64,000 bases of DNA from Gibbula magus (GCA_936450465.1 OW388289.1:68508420-68572419); one strand, 5' to 3'. Positions 1 through 12,041 are shown, counted from the stretch's first letter. The notes: generated by a model not told the origin, from the sequence alone. Translations and numbers: made by a program.

Positions 1-975
1 TCCTTTCAAATGATTCATAGTTAAAACTTGTCTATATTCATTTGTGAATGTTTTTACAGATACATTTTGTCAATTTTTAAATATATGTTTAAAGTGTCAC
101 TTCAAAAAGCTGAAAAGAGCGACTTAGCAAAATCTATCATCTCACCTCGTTAGGAAGTCTAAAATTTAACTTTAATTTTCTTGTCAATTTAATGTTTCTT
201 CATGTGTGAGGGATCATCCATAATACTAATTTCAATTGACATGATAGCTTGAGATGCACTTACTTGTCAATTCCAGATTAGGATCAAAATCATTTTACAT
301 TCAGGGAGACTCATTCAAATTCAATTAATTCAGCAAAACGATATTGATTAAAATGGATTTGTTAACACAAATACATTCGACAATACATCAAAATCGTTTC
401 AGTGTCTTAAACGAATTATATTACTATTGGTTGATATCACTACATTACAGGCTGAAAAGATATCCCTGTATGAATAAATATGGCAGAAAAAAATTAATGT
501 GCTTTTGATTGAAATCAGTCATATCATAAAACAAAATCTTGAAAATGAATATGTTTTCTTTACAGTAGGCTGTCTCCTAGTATGAATGACAGTTATTACG
601 TTAAACATGAATGTTTGTCAATGACAATGGAAATATAAATTTCATATCATATCATATCAATATGCCAATGTCGATACCTGATATTTACGAAGCTACACGT
701 TTGGGTTATTTTGTATGCAGGATGTATATTGTAGACATATATCGTCGCTTAATTGATTCTGCATTCGATTGATACTTTTCAGCAAAAGGTTAAAATATAC
801 AATCAGCTATCTGATCTTAGACTTCATTGAGAGTAAAAACTGGAGTTTCAACGTAATATTCACATCGTTGTCTGACTAGGTAAATCGTACTTCCACTTCA
901 CTGTAAATAAGGGTCGAATATATAATTCAGTTGTCACGAAATTTCAGGACACATGATGTCCTATGGATAACTCCG
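1..975. other. AT-rich non-coding stretch
   Basis: No ORF of credible coding character, RNA gene or repeat was recognised here. The sequence is AT-rich with scattered short direct repeats such as the atatcatatcatatca run near 640-660. Confidence 0.6.
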
Positions 976-1025
976 ACAGAAACAGAGACAGAGACAGACA
1001 GAGAGAGACAGAGAGAGACAGAGAG
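976..1025. repeat. GACAGA-rich microsatellite
   Basis: An imperfect purine-rich tract of gacaga and gagaga steps runs for about 50 bp. It is a simple-sequence repeat with no sign of function. Confidence 0.85.
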
Positions 1026-2945
1026 TCTGACTTTATCTATAAACTAATACCAAAAAATGTTGTAGTTAGATCAAGTATCATTATCTCTTTATGTGTGTTA
1101 AAGGCAAAGTTTACCCCATATTAAACTAGTGCTTAAAGAATTATCTTCTACCGGAGTTTTACTTTCACATCATTATTTTGAGTGGAATAATGGATGGACA
1201 CACTATGAAGGATAATTCAGATTTACAAATTTAATTGATAATTCACATTTTGAATTTAAAGATAATAAAAATGATACTTTCAATACTATTATGCTATACT
1301 ATATTCAGTAATGCATACATTTTGGTACAGACTGTTTGGAACCAAATAAACCGGGAGTGTTTGCGTTGCCAATACCTAACACTTCCTGGACATGCAATGT
1401 ACCGATTAACAGTTATCAGCCTATCTCTGCAGATGTGATACAGAGAATTTATTCATGTTAAGAGCCTTTGATTTACTTTCTGCCTATAACACCACATTGG
1501 GTACTCGATAATGTACTACCGTATTTGTTGACAGCTTTGACACATTCAGGGAGAGCACTCTGTTATTCTGTCATGGCGGTCATCTAGTACGATCAAGTTG
1601 TCAACACTGAAAAGCGGCGACAAACATTTAAGATGTGCATTTACTTCCTCTTTATCATGAATGACTGCGAAGTTGGATGTTGGATATCGTCTCTGATGCA
1701 AACATTTATTAATAAACATTATAACATGGAAATGTTTATTTTGTGAAAACTAATGGAAAATGTGATACTTGTAGTACACTTGGAGATGTCATATGACATA
1801 ATTGAGTTGCTAGTTAGTGGATGAAGGACATTTAGTGTACTTAAAATCATGGGTTGTACCTTTAGTTTAAACTATACATTAACACATGACATGATTACAT
1901 AACACGATCTGTGTATATGTGTTATTTGTATAGTATGCGATAGTAAACTATATCTTTCTTACCAAAGTGGCTCCTTTGTTCTTTCTTGGGGTAAATGTTT
2001 TACAATTGTCACAAGCATTAATAGAAAACTGCATCTGAGAGAGAACACGGCAGGACGGACCTGCATTATCTAATGTGAGGTGTTGACATTGTTTTACATC
2101 AGCAGGTAATGCCAAATCAATTCAATGCACGAGGCAATTTTCTTCAAAACAATGACAACAAAAACTCATAGTGTCGTCATGTAAACCGCCAGCCAAAATA
2201 AAGTACACACCTCATTTGGTTTCAATTTATTCAATATTGCAAAAGAAATGAGATTAATTTCATGTTTAAAATGTGTACAGAACGAGGCACATTCATTGAT
2301 TGTCACATAGAATATGTGTTATATGTCGATGAACATTTTTAATTTATCCAAATCAATTTTTGAAAAAATATGTATTTATGAATAATTGGTGACATCAAAG
2401 TTCATGTTGTGAGATGAAGTTGGATGGTACTCAGTGCATGTGATAATTTGATGTATTTGACGAAAACCCTCAGAACACAGTATTCAGTACTGTTATCATT
2501 GAAGTATACTTCTGTAGATGTCATAAATGTCTATGGGGAGCATCAATGTGTAATTTGTCAACATAAATTGATGTGTATCTGAAATGTAATGTCATATTGA
2601 GACATTTTGCTTCCTTCGTTCAAGATCATAGCGGAAAATATGAGTGTGTACATGTATGTAAGACAGTGTTGATTTGTTACTTCTATTGTAAATATCCTTT
2701 ATAAGAATAAATTACTTTGAACGATTATGTGGTACAGTTTAAATCATGTTTTTGCTTTTGAAGTCGTTCACTGTATACATTTCAATGATGCCCCTTTAAG
2801 GGAGACGTTTACTATTTGTAATGTGAATTTCGATTGTGACGATAAATTTAGAATAGAAATAGGGCAGATAGATGTTTATGTTCAATACATGCACGCACGG
2901 ATATGGTTAGATTTACACAGTTGAACGTGAATATAGTGAGCTTAA
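1026..2945. other. Non-coding stretch, nothing recognised
   Basis: About 1.9 kb of AT-rich sequence. Two ORFs of 65-67 codons (1235-1438 and 2727-2924, plus strand) have no recognisable motifs and are of the length expected by chance in this composition. Confidence 0.55.
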
Positions 2946-2949
2946 AAGA

Positions 2950-4150
2950 GGAACACTGGTATCGCTTTCCTCAAATTGTAATAAAATCATCTCAAGTTAC
3001 TATTTAAAAGGTATAATGTTTGATGTTTAAAGAGTTTTTAAAGAATGCTTTCGTTATAAAACATAATTTTTGTAACAGTTGGTTTAAAAATGATTTTAAA
3101 AAACATTAGAACAATTTTGGTAAAGGATGGCAATCGTGCATTGCTTGCCTCAAAGTGTATTAAAATCGTCTGGAGTTTTCATAATTATTTTCAAATATTG
3201 AGAATGTTTCAGTTAGAATTCTTGGTTTAAAAACGATTTCTGGAACCCTTATTACAATTCAGGGCAAGCATGCCAAAATTATATCCCTTGCCTCAAATTG
3301 TAATAAACTTGTCTCAGAATGAAACAACCCTTTGTAAATGATAATGTATGATGTTTAAATACTTTTTTTTTTAAATGTTTTTGTAATAGAGTTTCTGTTG
3401 GAATTGTTTGTTTACAAGTTTATTACAATTCAGGGCAAAAGGGCCCAAAATGTATCGCTGGCCTTAAATTGTAATAAACTTGTCTCAGACTGAAATAACC
3501 CTTTGTAAATGATAATGTTTGATGTTTAAATAGTTTTATTTTTAATAGAAAACAGTTTTTGTTGGAATTGTTTGTTTAAGATTGATTTCTGAAAACTTTA
3601 TTACAATTCAGGGCAAGGGGGCCAAAAAAGTATCGCTTGCCTCAAATTATAACAAACTCGTCTCAGACTAAAATAACCCTTTGTAAATAAAAATGTTTGA
3701 TGTTAAATAGTTTTTTAAAAAATGTTTTTGTAATAGAAAACAGTTTCTATTGGAATCGTTGGTTTAAAATTGATTTCTGAAAACTTTATTACAATTCAGG
3801 GCAAGGGGGCCAAAAAAGTATCGCTTGCCTCAAATTGTAATAAACCTGTCTCAGACTAAAAATACCCCTTTGTAAATGATAATGTATGATGTTTAAATAG
3901 TTTTTTTTAAATGTTTTTGATATAGGAGACAGTTTCTGTTGGAATTGTTGGTATAAAGTGATTTCTGAAAACTTTATTACAATTCAAGGCAAGGGGACCA
4001 ACAATGTATCGCTTGCCTCAAATTGTAATAAACTTGTCTCAGACTGAAATAACCCTTTGTAAATGATAATGTTTGATTTTTAAATAGTTTTCTCTAGTGG
4101 AGTTGTTGGTATACACATTTCTGAAAACCTTATTACAGTCAGGGCACAAC
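2950..4150. repeat. ~180-bp tandem array, about seven units, each with an internal hairpin
   Basis: The anchor cctcaaattgtaataaa, or a close variant, recurs at about 2969, 3148, 3291, 3462, 3640, 3828 and 4016, giving spacings of 143-188 bp. From the third unit on, each has TTTATTACAATT then GGGCAAG, a loop of about 18 nt, then CTTGCCTC and AAATTGTAATAAA, which is an imperfect 21-bp stem. The linker between hairpins carries a shared aaatgataatgtttgatgtt segment. The first two units are the most diverged, as is usual at array edges. The array ends near 4131-4150 with a truncated cagggca. It could be the tandem core of a non-autonomous mobile element such as the pearl-type elements of bivalves; that assignment is inference. 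Confidence 0.85.
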
Positions 4151-4668
4151 AGCCTGGTCAATAAATAGGGTTTTGCGTGGTTTTCAAAATTAGGTATTAC
4201 ATCCGGATCTGGCATGTCCTTGATGTTTAGAGGATCATTAAGATATCCCTGTAGTGTCACCAACGGTAAGTCATGGGAGACACAGTCCGTATCAGAACTG
4301 AACCATCAACAGTGGCCACAGTAGGTTTGGGAACGTGATTTATTGTCTCCATACCCTTAACACGACCATCTGTCTGCAACATATGTTGTTTGTAAAACTT
4401 ACAATAAAGCATAGTGATTCTTAGTACTTGGATAATAATTGAGCAAGTTTTTCTGCTTATTTTATTCTTTCACGTATTTGAGACTCAGTATGAAGACATG
4501 GATAAATAGATGATATCTAGACCTAAGTGATTATGACATTTCAAACATAACTATTTAAACGTTAAATATACATAAACCAAGTGGTTAATATTCAATATTG
4601 TTTTCCTTATTTGAGACTTGTAATCCTGATGACACGATCGGTTTTACTGCTTCGTTAATATGTATAGG
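4151..4668. other. Non-coding stretch, nothing recognised
   Basis: No coding, RNA or repeat signal was recognised between the tandem array and the foldback at 4669. Confidence 0.5.
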
Positions 4669-4766
4669 TTAATCACCCAAACAAGGTAGTTATTTAGATT
4701 AACTATGCGAGGGCGTTAGCCCGAGCAGAGTTAATCTAAATAACTATCGCAGTTTTGGGTGATTAA
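4669..4766. repeat. Foldback (hairpin) element
   Basis: The outer arms TTAATCACCCAAA (4669-4681) and TTTGGGTGATTAA (4754-4766) are exact reverse complements. The inner arms TAGTTATTTAGATTAACT (4687-4704) and its exact complement (4729-4746) are also perfect. The centre contains a further small dyad, gggc-gtta-gccc. The whole 98 bp can fold into one cruciform or hairpin, typical of a tiny MITE-like element. No target duplication was identified. Confidence 0.85.
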
Positions 4767-5082
4767 ACGGCTTATACCACGTGGGAATATTGTTTTTACG
4801 TACGTTTAATGAATGAGATGTAAAGAAAATGATCATTACAAGTGAAAAAAATGTTTTTTTAATTCAAATAATTGCCCTAGGGCGGTTATCAAGGTTATGT
4901 GAAATAACCCCTCTGAGAACAATAGACATAACGGACCCTAGTGGTATAAGTCTGTGTATGCAAGCTGAGATACTACCAAGAAGAGTAATAATTATCCTCA
5001 AAATCCTCCTTGAAAAGTTTTAGGTTTACCAGGATTAAAACCTAATTCTAAAGTGATTAAATCGGTTTCCTATCAATTAGTC
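4767..5082. other. Non-coding stretch, nothing recognised
   Basis: AT-rich sequence. The chance ORF at 4829-5023 has no motif that would support it as a gene. Confidence 0.5.
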
Positions 5083-5220
5083 CCTTGGGTAAAATCGGAC
5101 GATTGACCAGATGTTTCATGTAGACAGTTGCCAAGTAACTACAATAAGTCAGACATACCATTGTCTGTTTTGAACGATGCGCTTCCCTTTCTCGGTCAAC
5201 TTAATATATTGCAGCGAACA
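5083..5220 (+). repeat. Dispersed repeat family A, copy 1
   Basis: This segment shares a colinear series of words with copies at 7435, 29515 and 31935: gggtaaaatcgga, a gattg block, catgtaga, agttgcc, cagacat, ccattgtctg, ttgaacgat and cttccctttc. The words keep their order and approximate spacing although the copies have diverged. Its class is unknown. The only ORF over it (5128-5310) is not conserved between copies, so it is read as a non-coding interspersed repeat. Confidence 0.7.
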
Positions 5221-5935
5221 TCTGTCGTGTATCCTCTCTTTTTGTACACGCGAATTGAAAACACTGTGTTAATAAACGAGTGTTTGAATGTGTACATGTT
5301 TCCAAAATAAATACATTTTATCTCGTCACATGTTTACTACATTATACATTGCCATCAATATATTGCATGAATGATTAATCAGAATAGCCTTTTAAATGGT
5401 TATATTAATATATGATTTGTTGGGTCTTCATGACATTTTATATAACTATCAATGATTATATAACCATGTCTCTTTGGATTCATACGAGAAATTCCCAACA
5501 AGCAGAGTGAGATTAATTGTCTTGCCACTGAAACTAAGCCATTTCAATTTTACACTGCCATATATGTACATTCACTGTATAACCGGTAATAAACCACACA
5601 GACAAGTGCTTGATAAGCAACAAGTGTCACAAACTCTATAATGTCTGTATCTTATGTTGTAAAAGTTATCTACAAATCTTAATAAGAACATTTATTTTCC
5701 AACGATCTTTCACTGAAGGTAATTCAATGGTATACCACCTCAACATCAATGTGTTTAAATTGGAACAAAAACAAGGTAATTAAGAGTTCTCTGAAACTTT
5801 CCATACATACATTTAGATCCGATATTTACAACATGGTAATTAATCGATAGAGCAAAATGCATCGTTCGGTGGTATTATGAAACTATGCGAATTATACTTT
5901 CTTATAAGTTATATGATATAAGCAGGTACATATCC
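5221..5935. other. Non-coding stretch, nothing recognised
   Basis: AT-rich sequence with no recognisable gene or repeat until the ataataaataat run that borders the Penelope-like remnant. Confidence 0.5.
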
Positions 5936-6126
5936 TAATAATAAATAATAAATAATGGATTTAGAAGTAGAAATCATCCATTTTAATGGCGAGCGCTTTC
6001 AGCTACACAGCCTCTTCAGGCCATACATAACGGATAATACGTTGTCAGGTAACGTCGTCGTGTACATTATGACGTCATTACATTGATACGTCAAAATCTC
6101 AGGTAAAGACATGGACACATCAAGTT
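5936..6126 (-). mobile_element. Probable 3' untranslated tail of the Penelope-like remnant
   Basis: Directly downstream, in minus-strand terms, of the GIY-YIG reading frame. It carries a CTGAAGA, short stem, GAAAGCGCTCG module near 5985-6025 and ends in an ataataaataat run at 5936-5960. Assignment to the same element rests on position and orientation, so it is inference. Confidence 0.45.
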
Positions 6127-6575
6127 TTAGAGTTTGACTTTGGTGATAACTCTGCTTTCTTTTGTTCCTAAAAGCTTGTTATTATCAAAATCTAATCTAT
6201 ACATTGGGAAGACAGAAAAATGTTCGTTTCCACATTCAGCTAAATGTTAACTTAATGGAATAGTACGGTTTTTGGGCTGATTTATGTGGGATCTGTGTAA
6301 GTTCATTCGTAATTTCAACTTAAGTTCGGTTTTCCCAATGTATTTTTCATTACAACCAGTACATATGATGATATATACAACATTCTTGCTGTTACAGTTG
6401 AGATTTTGACGAACAGAAAACACTTGAGTTTCAGTAATCTGTACAGTAGACCCGACAATAATATTTTTACATGTAAGACAGCGTGAATCGCCACACCTAG
6501 ATACAACTTGTTCTACATAACTTGAATCAAACTTAAAAGATTTAAAGATTTCCTTAAAATCTTTTCCATACCTTT
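6127..6575 (-). pseudogene. Penelope-like retroelement, C-terminal GIY-YIG endonuclease fragment
   Basis: On the minus strand a single frame reads through a Cys-rich block (CGDSRCLTCKNI), then CNSKNVVYIIICTGCNEKYI-GKT, then RMNLHRSHI and HLAECGNEHFSVFP, and terminates at 6127-6129. The VVYII, C-x2-C and YIGKT order is that of the GIY-YIG endonuclease at the C-terminus of Penelope-like elements, which in the family nicks target DNA for retrotransposition. One in-frame TAA (6247-6249) interrupts the frame between the RSHI block and the HLAEC block, and the reverse transcriptase part is absent: upstream sequence runs into a (TA)n tract at 6611. The copy is therefore 5'-truncated and dead. The 63-codon ORF at 6315-6506 is the same DNA in another frame. 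Confidence 0.85.
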
Positions 6576-6609
6576 ACATTGGTGTAAAATGAGTAACTTT
6601 TTCTCAATG

Positions 6610-6610
<1 letters not shown>

Positions 6611-6693
<83 letters not shown>
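6611..6693. repeat. (TA)n microsatellite, about 41 copies
   Basis: An uninterrupted run of alternating T and A of about 83 bp. It abuts the 5'-truncated end of the Penelope-like fragment. The 78-codon ORF through it, with poly Tyr-Ile, is an artefact of the repeat. Confidence 0.97.
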
Positions 6694-6696
<3 letters not shown>

Positions 6697-7434
6697 GTAA
6701 TTATTTCATTGTTTTGGAGTGGGTGTGTCCAATGGAAACCAATAACTGCATACGTAGGATCTGTCTATCGATATACAGAGAGTTATCCACTGCAACAGAT
6801 TTTTCATTTAATGTGTTGCTCTTGACTTGTTAAAATTATTCGCAGTAGATGTTGGAGTAAAGGCCATCTTGGTTTTACCATTTAAAAGTTCTTAAACGTC
6901 TATTAAGTATTCGGTAGAATCCATGAGACAGAATTCATTACGTCAAATTACATTCCCAAGAGACTTCCCTGTCTACATCACATAATCCTCAGGTCAAACC
7001 ACAATGCAATCATCCATCATTGTGCCCTCTGACATCGATACCATTAACCATACAATCATGTTCAGGGTTAATTTTCCGCATGACTTTATTGAGACTAAAA
7101 ATTAGCCAATTATATGTTGTCTGTTTGAAATAACGCAACACATTCTTTTTTACTTTGGCTAGAATGATTTTATCAGCTAGGTCTAGGAAAATTCTAGACT
7201 TCACATGCGTCACATTGATTCTCATAGCTAACTAAAGATAATCTGTCTCATTGTTTAGTTAATTCTATGCTTCTAATAATAGCAAAGGTGTTTGAAAACA
7301 GCATAATAATTTATTATCATAAATAAGTAATAATGAAACGCCTTAAACAATTCATGATTGCATAAAATTGCTGACACATGTAACATAAACTAATTGGGCA
7401 ATGCATGATAAAATACTGTCAACTGTAGATATAT
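6694..7434. other. Non-coding stretch with one unrecognised minus ORF
   Basis: A 71-codon minus-strand ORF at 7010-7225 has a lysine- and isoleucine-rich composition that looks protein-like, but no family was recognised and there is no supporting context. Otherwise nothing was seen. Confidence 0.4.
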
Positions 7435-7510
7435 ATCGGACGATTGACCAGATGTTTCTATTGTCAATTATCAACATCAGACATACCAATGTTTATTGAG
7501 AATGGCAATG
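7435..7510 (+). repeat. Dispersed repeat family A, copy 2 (fragment)
   Basis: Contains atcggacgattgaccagatg followed by tgtcaattatcaa and cagacatacca. The first 20 bp match copy 1 at 5093 exactly. The similarity stops near 7490, so this is a truncated or strongly diverged copy. Confidence 0.7.
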
Positions 7511-8410
7511 AGCACATGTCCATTTCTGTCATTGTTGGAGACTACAAGCATTGTGTCAGTAATCATAAATAAAACCTTTTATGAAAATCAATGTCGTAGA
7601 TATTGTCTCTATTTTTACACTTTTTAATTGAATACTGAACTAGTTTGATTTGGCAGAGGTAGTTCACTTTAGGAATATCCAAGCCTGAAAATATTGGTGA
7701 AATTGCTTTTTTTTATAGAAAGGTCTACTTCAATTATCATTTGTTAAGCAGAGTATACATAATGAAACAATGTTTATATACTGAGATGCACTGAAAACGC
7801 ACCGACTTTAAAATTTGTTTATTTTGAAAACAGTCCAATTCCTGAGTGTGCATCCATCTTGCTTATCCGACTGGAGCTACATCAAATCACTGTAATAACA
7901 TGTAAAAGTGGGGTTTTTGTGATTGTGGAAACTGATCACTGAACATGTAGTTGAAACACGAAAATGTGAATGTGGCAGAATTTGAATGTTGAGATGCATT
8001 GTTTTTTCATGCACACACAGGGTTAAACATGTTACCTTTCAGAAATTAGGGTCAGTACAATACCTACTGTCCTGTTGAAGACAAAGCGGTATGCCAGGAT
8101 TGGCACCCGAGAACAGGTAACATCTCAGCATCTGTAATACCCACTAACTGAAGTACGGTAGTAGATATACAAGTATCTGTCGAAGATGTGTTTTACAAAT
8201 TTTGTGGAACCGGTGGGATATGTCATCATCTGATGACTCTTGTTTCCAAAATATAACCAGTGGAAATATACAAAAGTAAAATCAACAAGAACACAAAAGT
8301 AGGTTTTGATGAAAGTTACATGAAAAAGAAAATGATAAAGTCAACAAATGACAACACAGAAGTAGGTTTTAATGAAAGTTACATGAGAAATTTTAGTCCA
8401 AAATACATAT
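7511..8410. other. Non-coding stretch, nothing firm
   Basis: AT-rich. At 8296-8384 a short direct repeat (aagtaggtttt-a/g-atgaaagttacatga, twice, about 63 bp apart) is visible. No gene recognised. Confidence 0.5.
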
Positions 8411-8695
8411 GCCAAAAATTAAGAAATTCACCAAATCGTGTTTAATTTAAGTGGTGAAGAAGAGATGTGCTAAATTTGAAGTATGAGATAAGTATGAAGT
8501 ATGAGATAAATAGTTTTTCTTTAATCGATCGGACATTCTACAATCAAATATGAAAAATTCCCAAAATTCGCCAAAAATCCCCAAATTCACCAATTTGGTT
8601 CAAACTTTGCACTGGACCTCTCCTAGTAGTGAAGAAGACATTACCAATTTTGGAAAGGATGAGATGAATACTTTTCCTGTTATCGATCGGACAAA
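8411..8695 (+). repeat. Imperfect direct repeat, two units about 160 bp apart
   Basis: Unit 1 (8411-8536) and unit 2 (8570-8695) share gccaaaaat, aaattcaccaa, gtgaagaaga, atgagat and atcgatcggaca in the same order. Inside unit 1, gaagtatgagataa is itself duplicated. The overlapping ORFs on both strands (8544-8780) follow from this composition and are not taken as genes. Confidence 0.55.
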
Positions 8696-9736
8696 ACATT
8701 TCTTCGAACGGACGAATAGAATCATTGGTATTACTAGATACCCTCAACCGTTGGTCGGGGGTTAAGGCGGTCGATTCCAAATTCTCAGGATGTTGTTATT
8801 TGTAAGACAAATTAATCGGGAATTAAGTCAAGCACAACCGCAAGACATGCTTTGTGATTGCAACAATTAACAAGTTAGATATGAAATCTGAGATGGTTAT
8901 TACCTACGATTCTGATCACGTGCATTATCATAGTTAGTATTGCTTTATATCAAATATAAAAAAACAACGAGCAAACACAAACTATCGTTTCTGTAATGAT
9001 CATGAACACTTTAATAGAGTCATTATATAACTCATTATTGCGCTACCGGGAAGCTGTTCACCAATGTGAATATCATTTCTGTACATAACATGAAATACAC
9101 TCACCCATAGACATAGATGTGAATAACTGCAAACGTGTTATATGTGACTCAACGTACACAGTACCGAGACTGCAGCAATTAGTGCAACTGTTTCTTACCT
9201 GGAGACATGTGGAGTTGGGATAATGAAGAAGAACTGATATGTTATGCGAAGTGTTCACCTCCAGACAAAATCGGAAACCTGTTATACTTGAAAGGTTTAG
9301 AATTTGAATACCTTGCAGCGATATAGAACATATTTTACTTTTAAAAAAAGCTGCACGTAACTCAATGCTCTAAGATACATGTATAGGACGTTTATAATAA
9401 AACTGTGTTATGGCACATATAACCATGCAATTAGCAGTTCACAACTATCCTCTCTAGGTTGGAATGTTAACATAAAAGAATTGTAATACGATGATATTTG
9501 CTAAGCGGAGTATATCTGTCACGTGTAAAACATTTAAGCCCAAGTACTAGTGTTTCAGAAATTACATATACCACTACCTTTGAAGACAATTACACACAAT
9601 GACCCAAACTCTTGCTTTTCTTTTGACTGATCTGGGTATTTAAATTGAAAGCCGTTTTAAGCTGCCTTATTCTGCCAAAGTGAAGTGAAATAATACGGTC
9701 ATTATATGAAATAATTATGTTGATTCCTTTTAAATT
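8696..9736. other. Non-coding stretch, nothing recognised
   Basis: No credible coding or RNA feature was found. Chance ORFs only. Confidence 0.5.
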
Positions 9737-9990
9737 GCCCGGGTTCGTATCCCGGTGGAAACACCAAACATGTGTGACCTGGGTCCTATACTGTGTTGTG
9801 TCCTTGGGCAATGCACTTCATCCACATTGCTCTCAGTTCATCCAGCTGTACAAATGGGTACCTGGACAACGGAATGTATGGACCTATACGGCACCGAAAG
9901 TACGAATCCTTCAGGAAAATAATTGTGTAGCGCCTTGAGCATGCAATATCCCTAGATATGTTCGCATTTTAAATATATCATTATTATTTT
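9737..9990 (+). mobile_element. tRNA-derived SINE with a conserved-looking central domain, 5'-truncated
   Basis: A pol III B-box (ggttcgtatcc, 9742-9752) lies in a gcccgggttcgtatcccgg T-arm-like dyad. It is followed at 9801-9864 by a tccttgggcaatgcacttc, ccacattgctctcag, ccagctgtacaaatgggtac series that I recognise as the style of central domain shared by several animal SINE superfamilies (MetaSINE/core type). The element ends with a gcgccttgagcatgcaa segment and an attattattttattatta tail. No A-box is visible upstream, so the head is truncated. The SINE moves in trans using LINE machinery and encodes no protein. The 73-codon ORFs on both strands here are its by-products. Superfamily name is uncertain. 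Confidence 0.75.
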
Positions 9991-12013
9991 ATTATTAGTA
10001 AAATTGAGAATATGGTTTGTAGTGTGTGGGTCATATACATGTGCTGAACCCGTGAACAAGCGACATAAGGTGGCATCGATGTAGTGTCTGATTTCTTCAA
10101 AACTACACATCTATATTAAAACATTCAATCAACCTCAAATACACCTAACAATACGATGAGGTACAATAACAACCCGTACTTGTAACACTCAATTAACACT
10201 ATAGGGAGATAATGAAGAGGCACAATGTCCGTATTCATTTGACATCTTGCAGTATCAAATCTCTTATTGCGTTATCTCTTTGATAAGCACTCCTGCAATC
10301 AGATTATATTGTCCACTGAGACATGATTAGCCCGTGAGTCCTACCAGTACATATCCCTGGCTTTGATAGAGATTATGTTGTCGGCTGCCATGCAAACTTT
10401 ATCTGCCTTATGAACCAGGAAGGATAGTCGAATTACCACTGGCATGTAGTGGTACAATTCTACACCACTTGTCATTTCGGTAGAGAGACTGTATGAAAGA
10501 ACATAGGAAAACAGTCTTTGAAAGAGAAGTACAATATTTATTTTGTTAAATGGAGTTGATTGGTTAACATACATTACACCTATATAAATACCCTTTCAGT
10601 GCAAAATAATACATAACACAACATTCACCCATCAATACTGAACAAGCACTACATACAAAACATGTCTGCGATAGTAATATTATAGTCATCACAACATCTG
10701 ATTCAGAAGAGAAATATGTTTAGGAAACAGTTAGTCTGGATAGGATCTATGTTTTTCTTACGATATGTCACCCACAATAACACATATGACTTTCTCTCCG
10801 GAGGACTTCTTTTCCAAGTCAAACTTAGACCTTTTCTTCCGGGACTTTTCCCCCGAGGACAGTTTTTCCGAACAACGTGTGAATTCATCAATGTGTGTAT
10901 GTCATCAGTTTTGTTATGACGTCATGATCTTTTATTGTAACAGTTACCTAGTATTTCCATTCCATCTAGTTTAAACAGCAGGGGTTAGTCATACCATCGT
11001 ATTGTCATTTTAAAAGAATTCAACATACAAATATAAAAGCATAACAATACCTACTAACCATGTTCTGCATTTCCGCAAGATCCTTCGTTGCGGAAGATAA
11101 TACGTTGTTAGCACTGGAGAGGTGTTTGAGGGCTCATTTAACAAATTAAATATAAAATTCTTAATGCCAAAACGGAAGACGAAGTATATGTTTTCTAAAA
11201 TAGAAAAAAAACATAACACTATATTAATATTTCCATTTGTGAATTGCTCAATACAAATCACCAAATTCCTACACAAGTTTAATCATATTGTGGCCCGAAG
11301 CTGATTAGTATTATCATTCAAATATGCTCGATTTCACTCGAAATCACAGTGAAGCACACATACATCACATTACCTGACAAGGTTTCACAAGAACATTTAT
11401 GAGTCATTTAATCAAATTCGTTAACTGGCATTAGGAGCCAACGTGGCTCACCTTTTATCATATCAACTTGTTAAAATTGGGTTATTCTGAAGGACACATG
11501 TTTGCTGGGTTTGGATTTGTTATGTATATCAAATTGTCGTTGAAACAGTTTATGAGTCAGAACTGTCTATGACACTTATTTGTCTTAGAAACTGAGTTAA
11601 TAAGTATTGTAAACGACAGGGTATTTCTTTTATGGAATATTATGTTAAAAGGATTAAAAAGAACAGCGGTTACTGTCAAGGAGTTGACATAACGCCGATT
11701 CATGTTTCTCATTATCTATCAAATGAGTGACTGCCTTAGTAAGATGCAGGTAAAGGATGGCATAGACCATACACAATAATCAGTTTGACATAAGTGACAA
11801 TCAAACGGACAGTTCCTTGCCGTCCCAGTTTAGTTTTAGTTAAGATGGTTTTATTAACATGACATTGTATTCATTGTTTCTCGGAGACACTGTGATGGGG
11901 AATTTCAAGCAGATTTACTGGTCTCAAGTAATTCACAATATCTTTCATTATCAACCTACTAGCCATATAACTTGATACTTGAAACGACCTTTCTAAACCG
12001 TATCACCCGGTAC
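9991..12013. other. Non-coding stretch; weak repeat near 10.78 kb
   Basis: Two ~30-bp purine/pyrimidine-skewed segments, at about 10791-10819 and 10848-10876 (both cttt-ctccg/cccg-aggac-ttttcc-like), look like a degenerate duplication. This gives open frames on both strands (10703-10974) without a recognisable product. A perfect CRE-type TGACGTCA occurs at 10917. Nothing else was recognised. Confidence 0.45.
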
Positions 12014-12041
12014 GAGGGACTTACAATATTGTAAGTCCCTC
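12014..12041. repeat. Perfect 28-bp palindrome
   Basis: GAGGGACTTACAAT is followed immediately by its exact reverse complement. Less perfectly, flanking accc (12005) and gggt (12047) extend the dyad. Could be a DNA-binding site, an RNA hairpin or the fused arms of a small foldback element; nothing chooses among these. Confidence 0.9.

Noticed and set aside
6589..6825. ORF encoding poly Tyr-Ile
   Set aside because: Product of the (TA)n microsatellite. The same applies to 23427-23609.
9590..9938. Overlapping 73-codon ORFs on both strands
   Set aside because: They coincide with the SINE body and tail and have no independent coding evidence.
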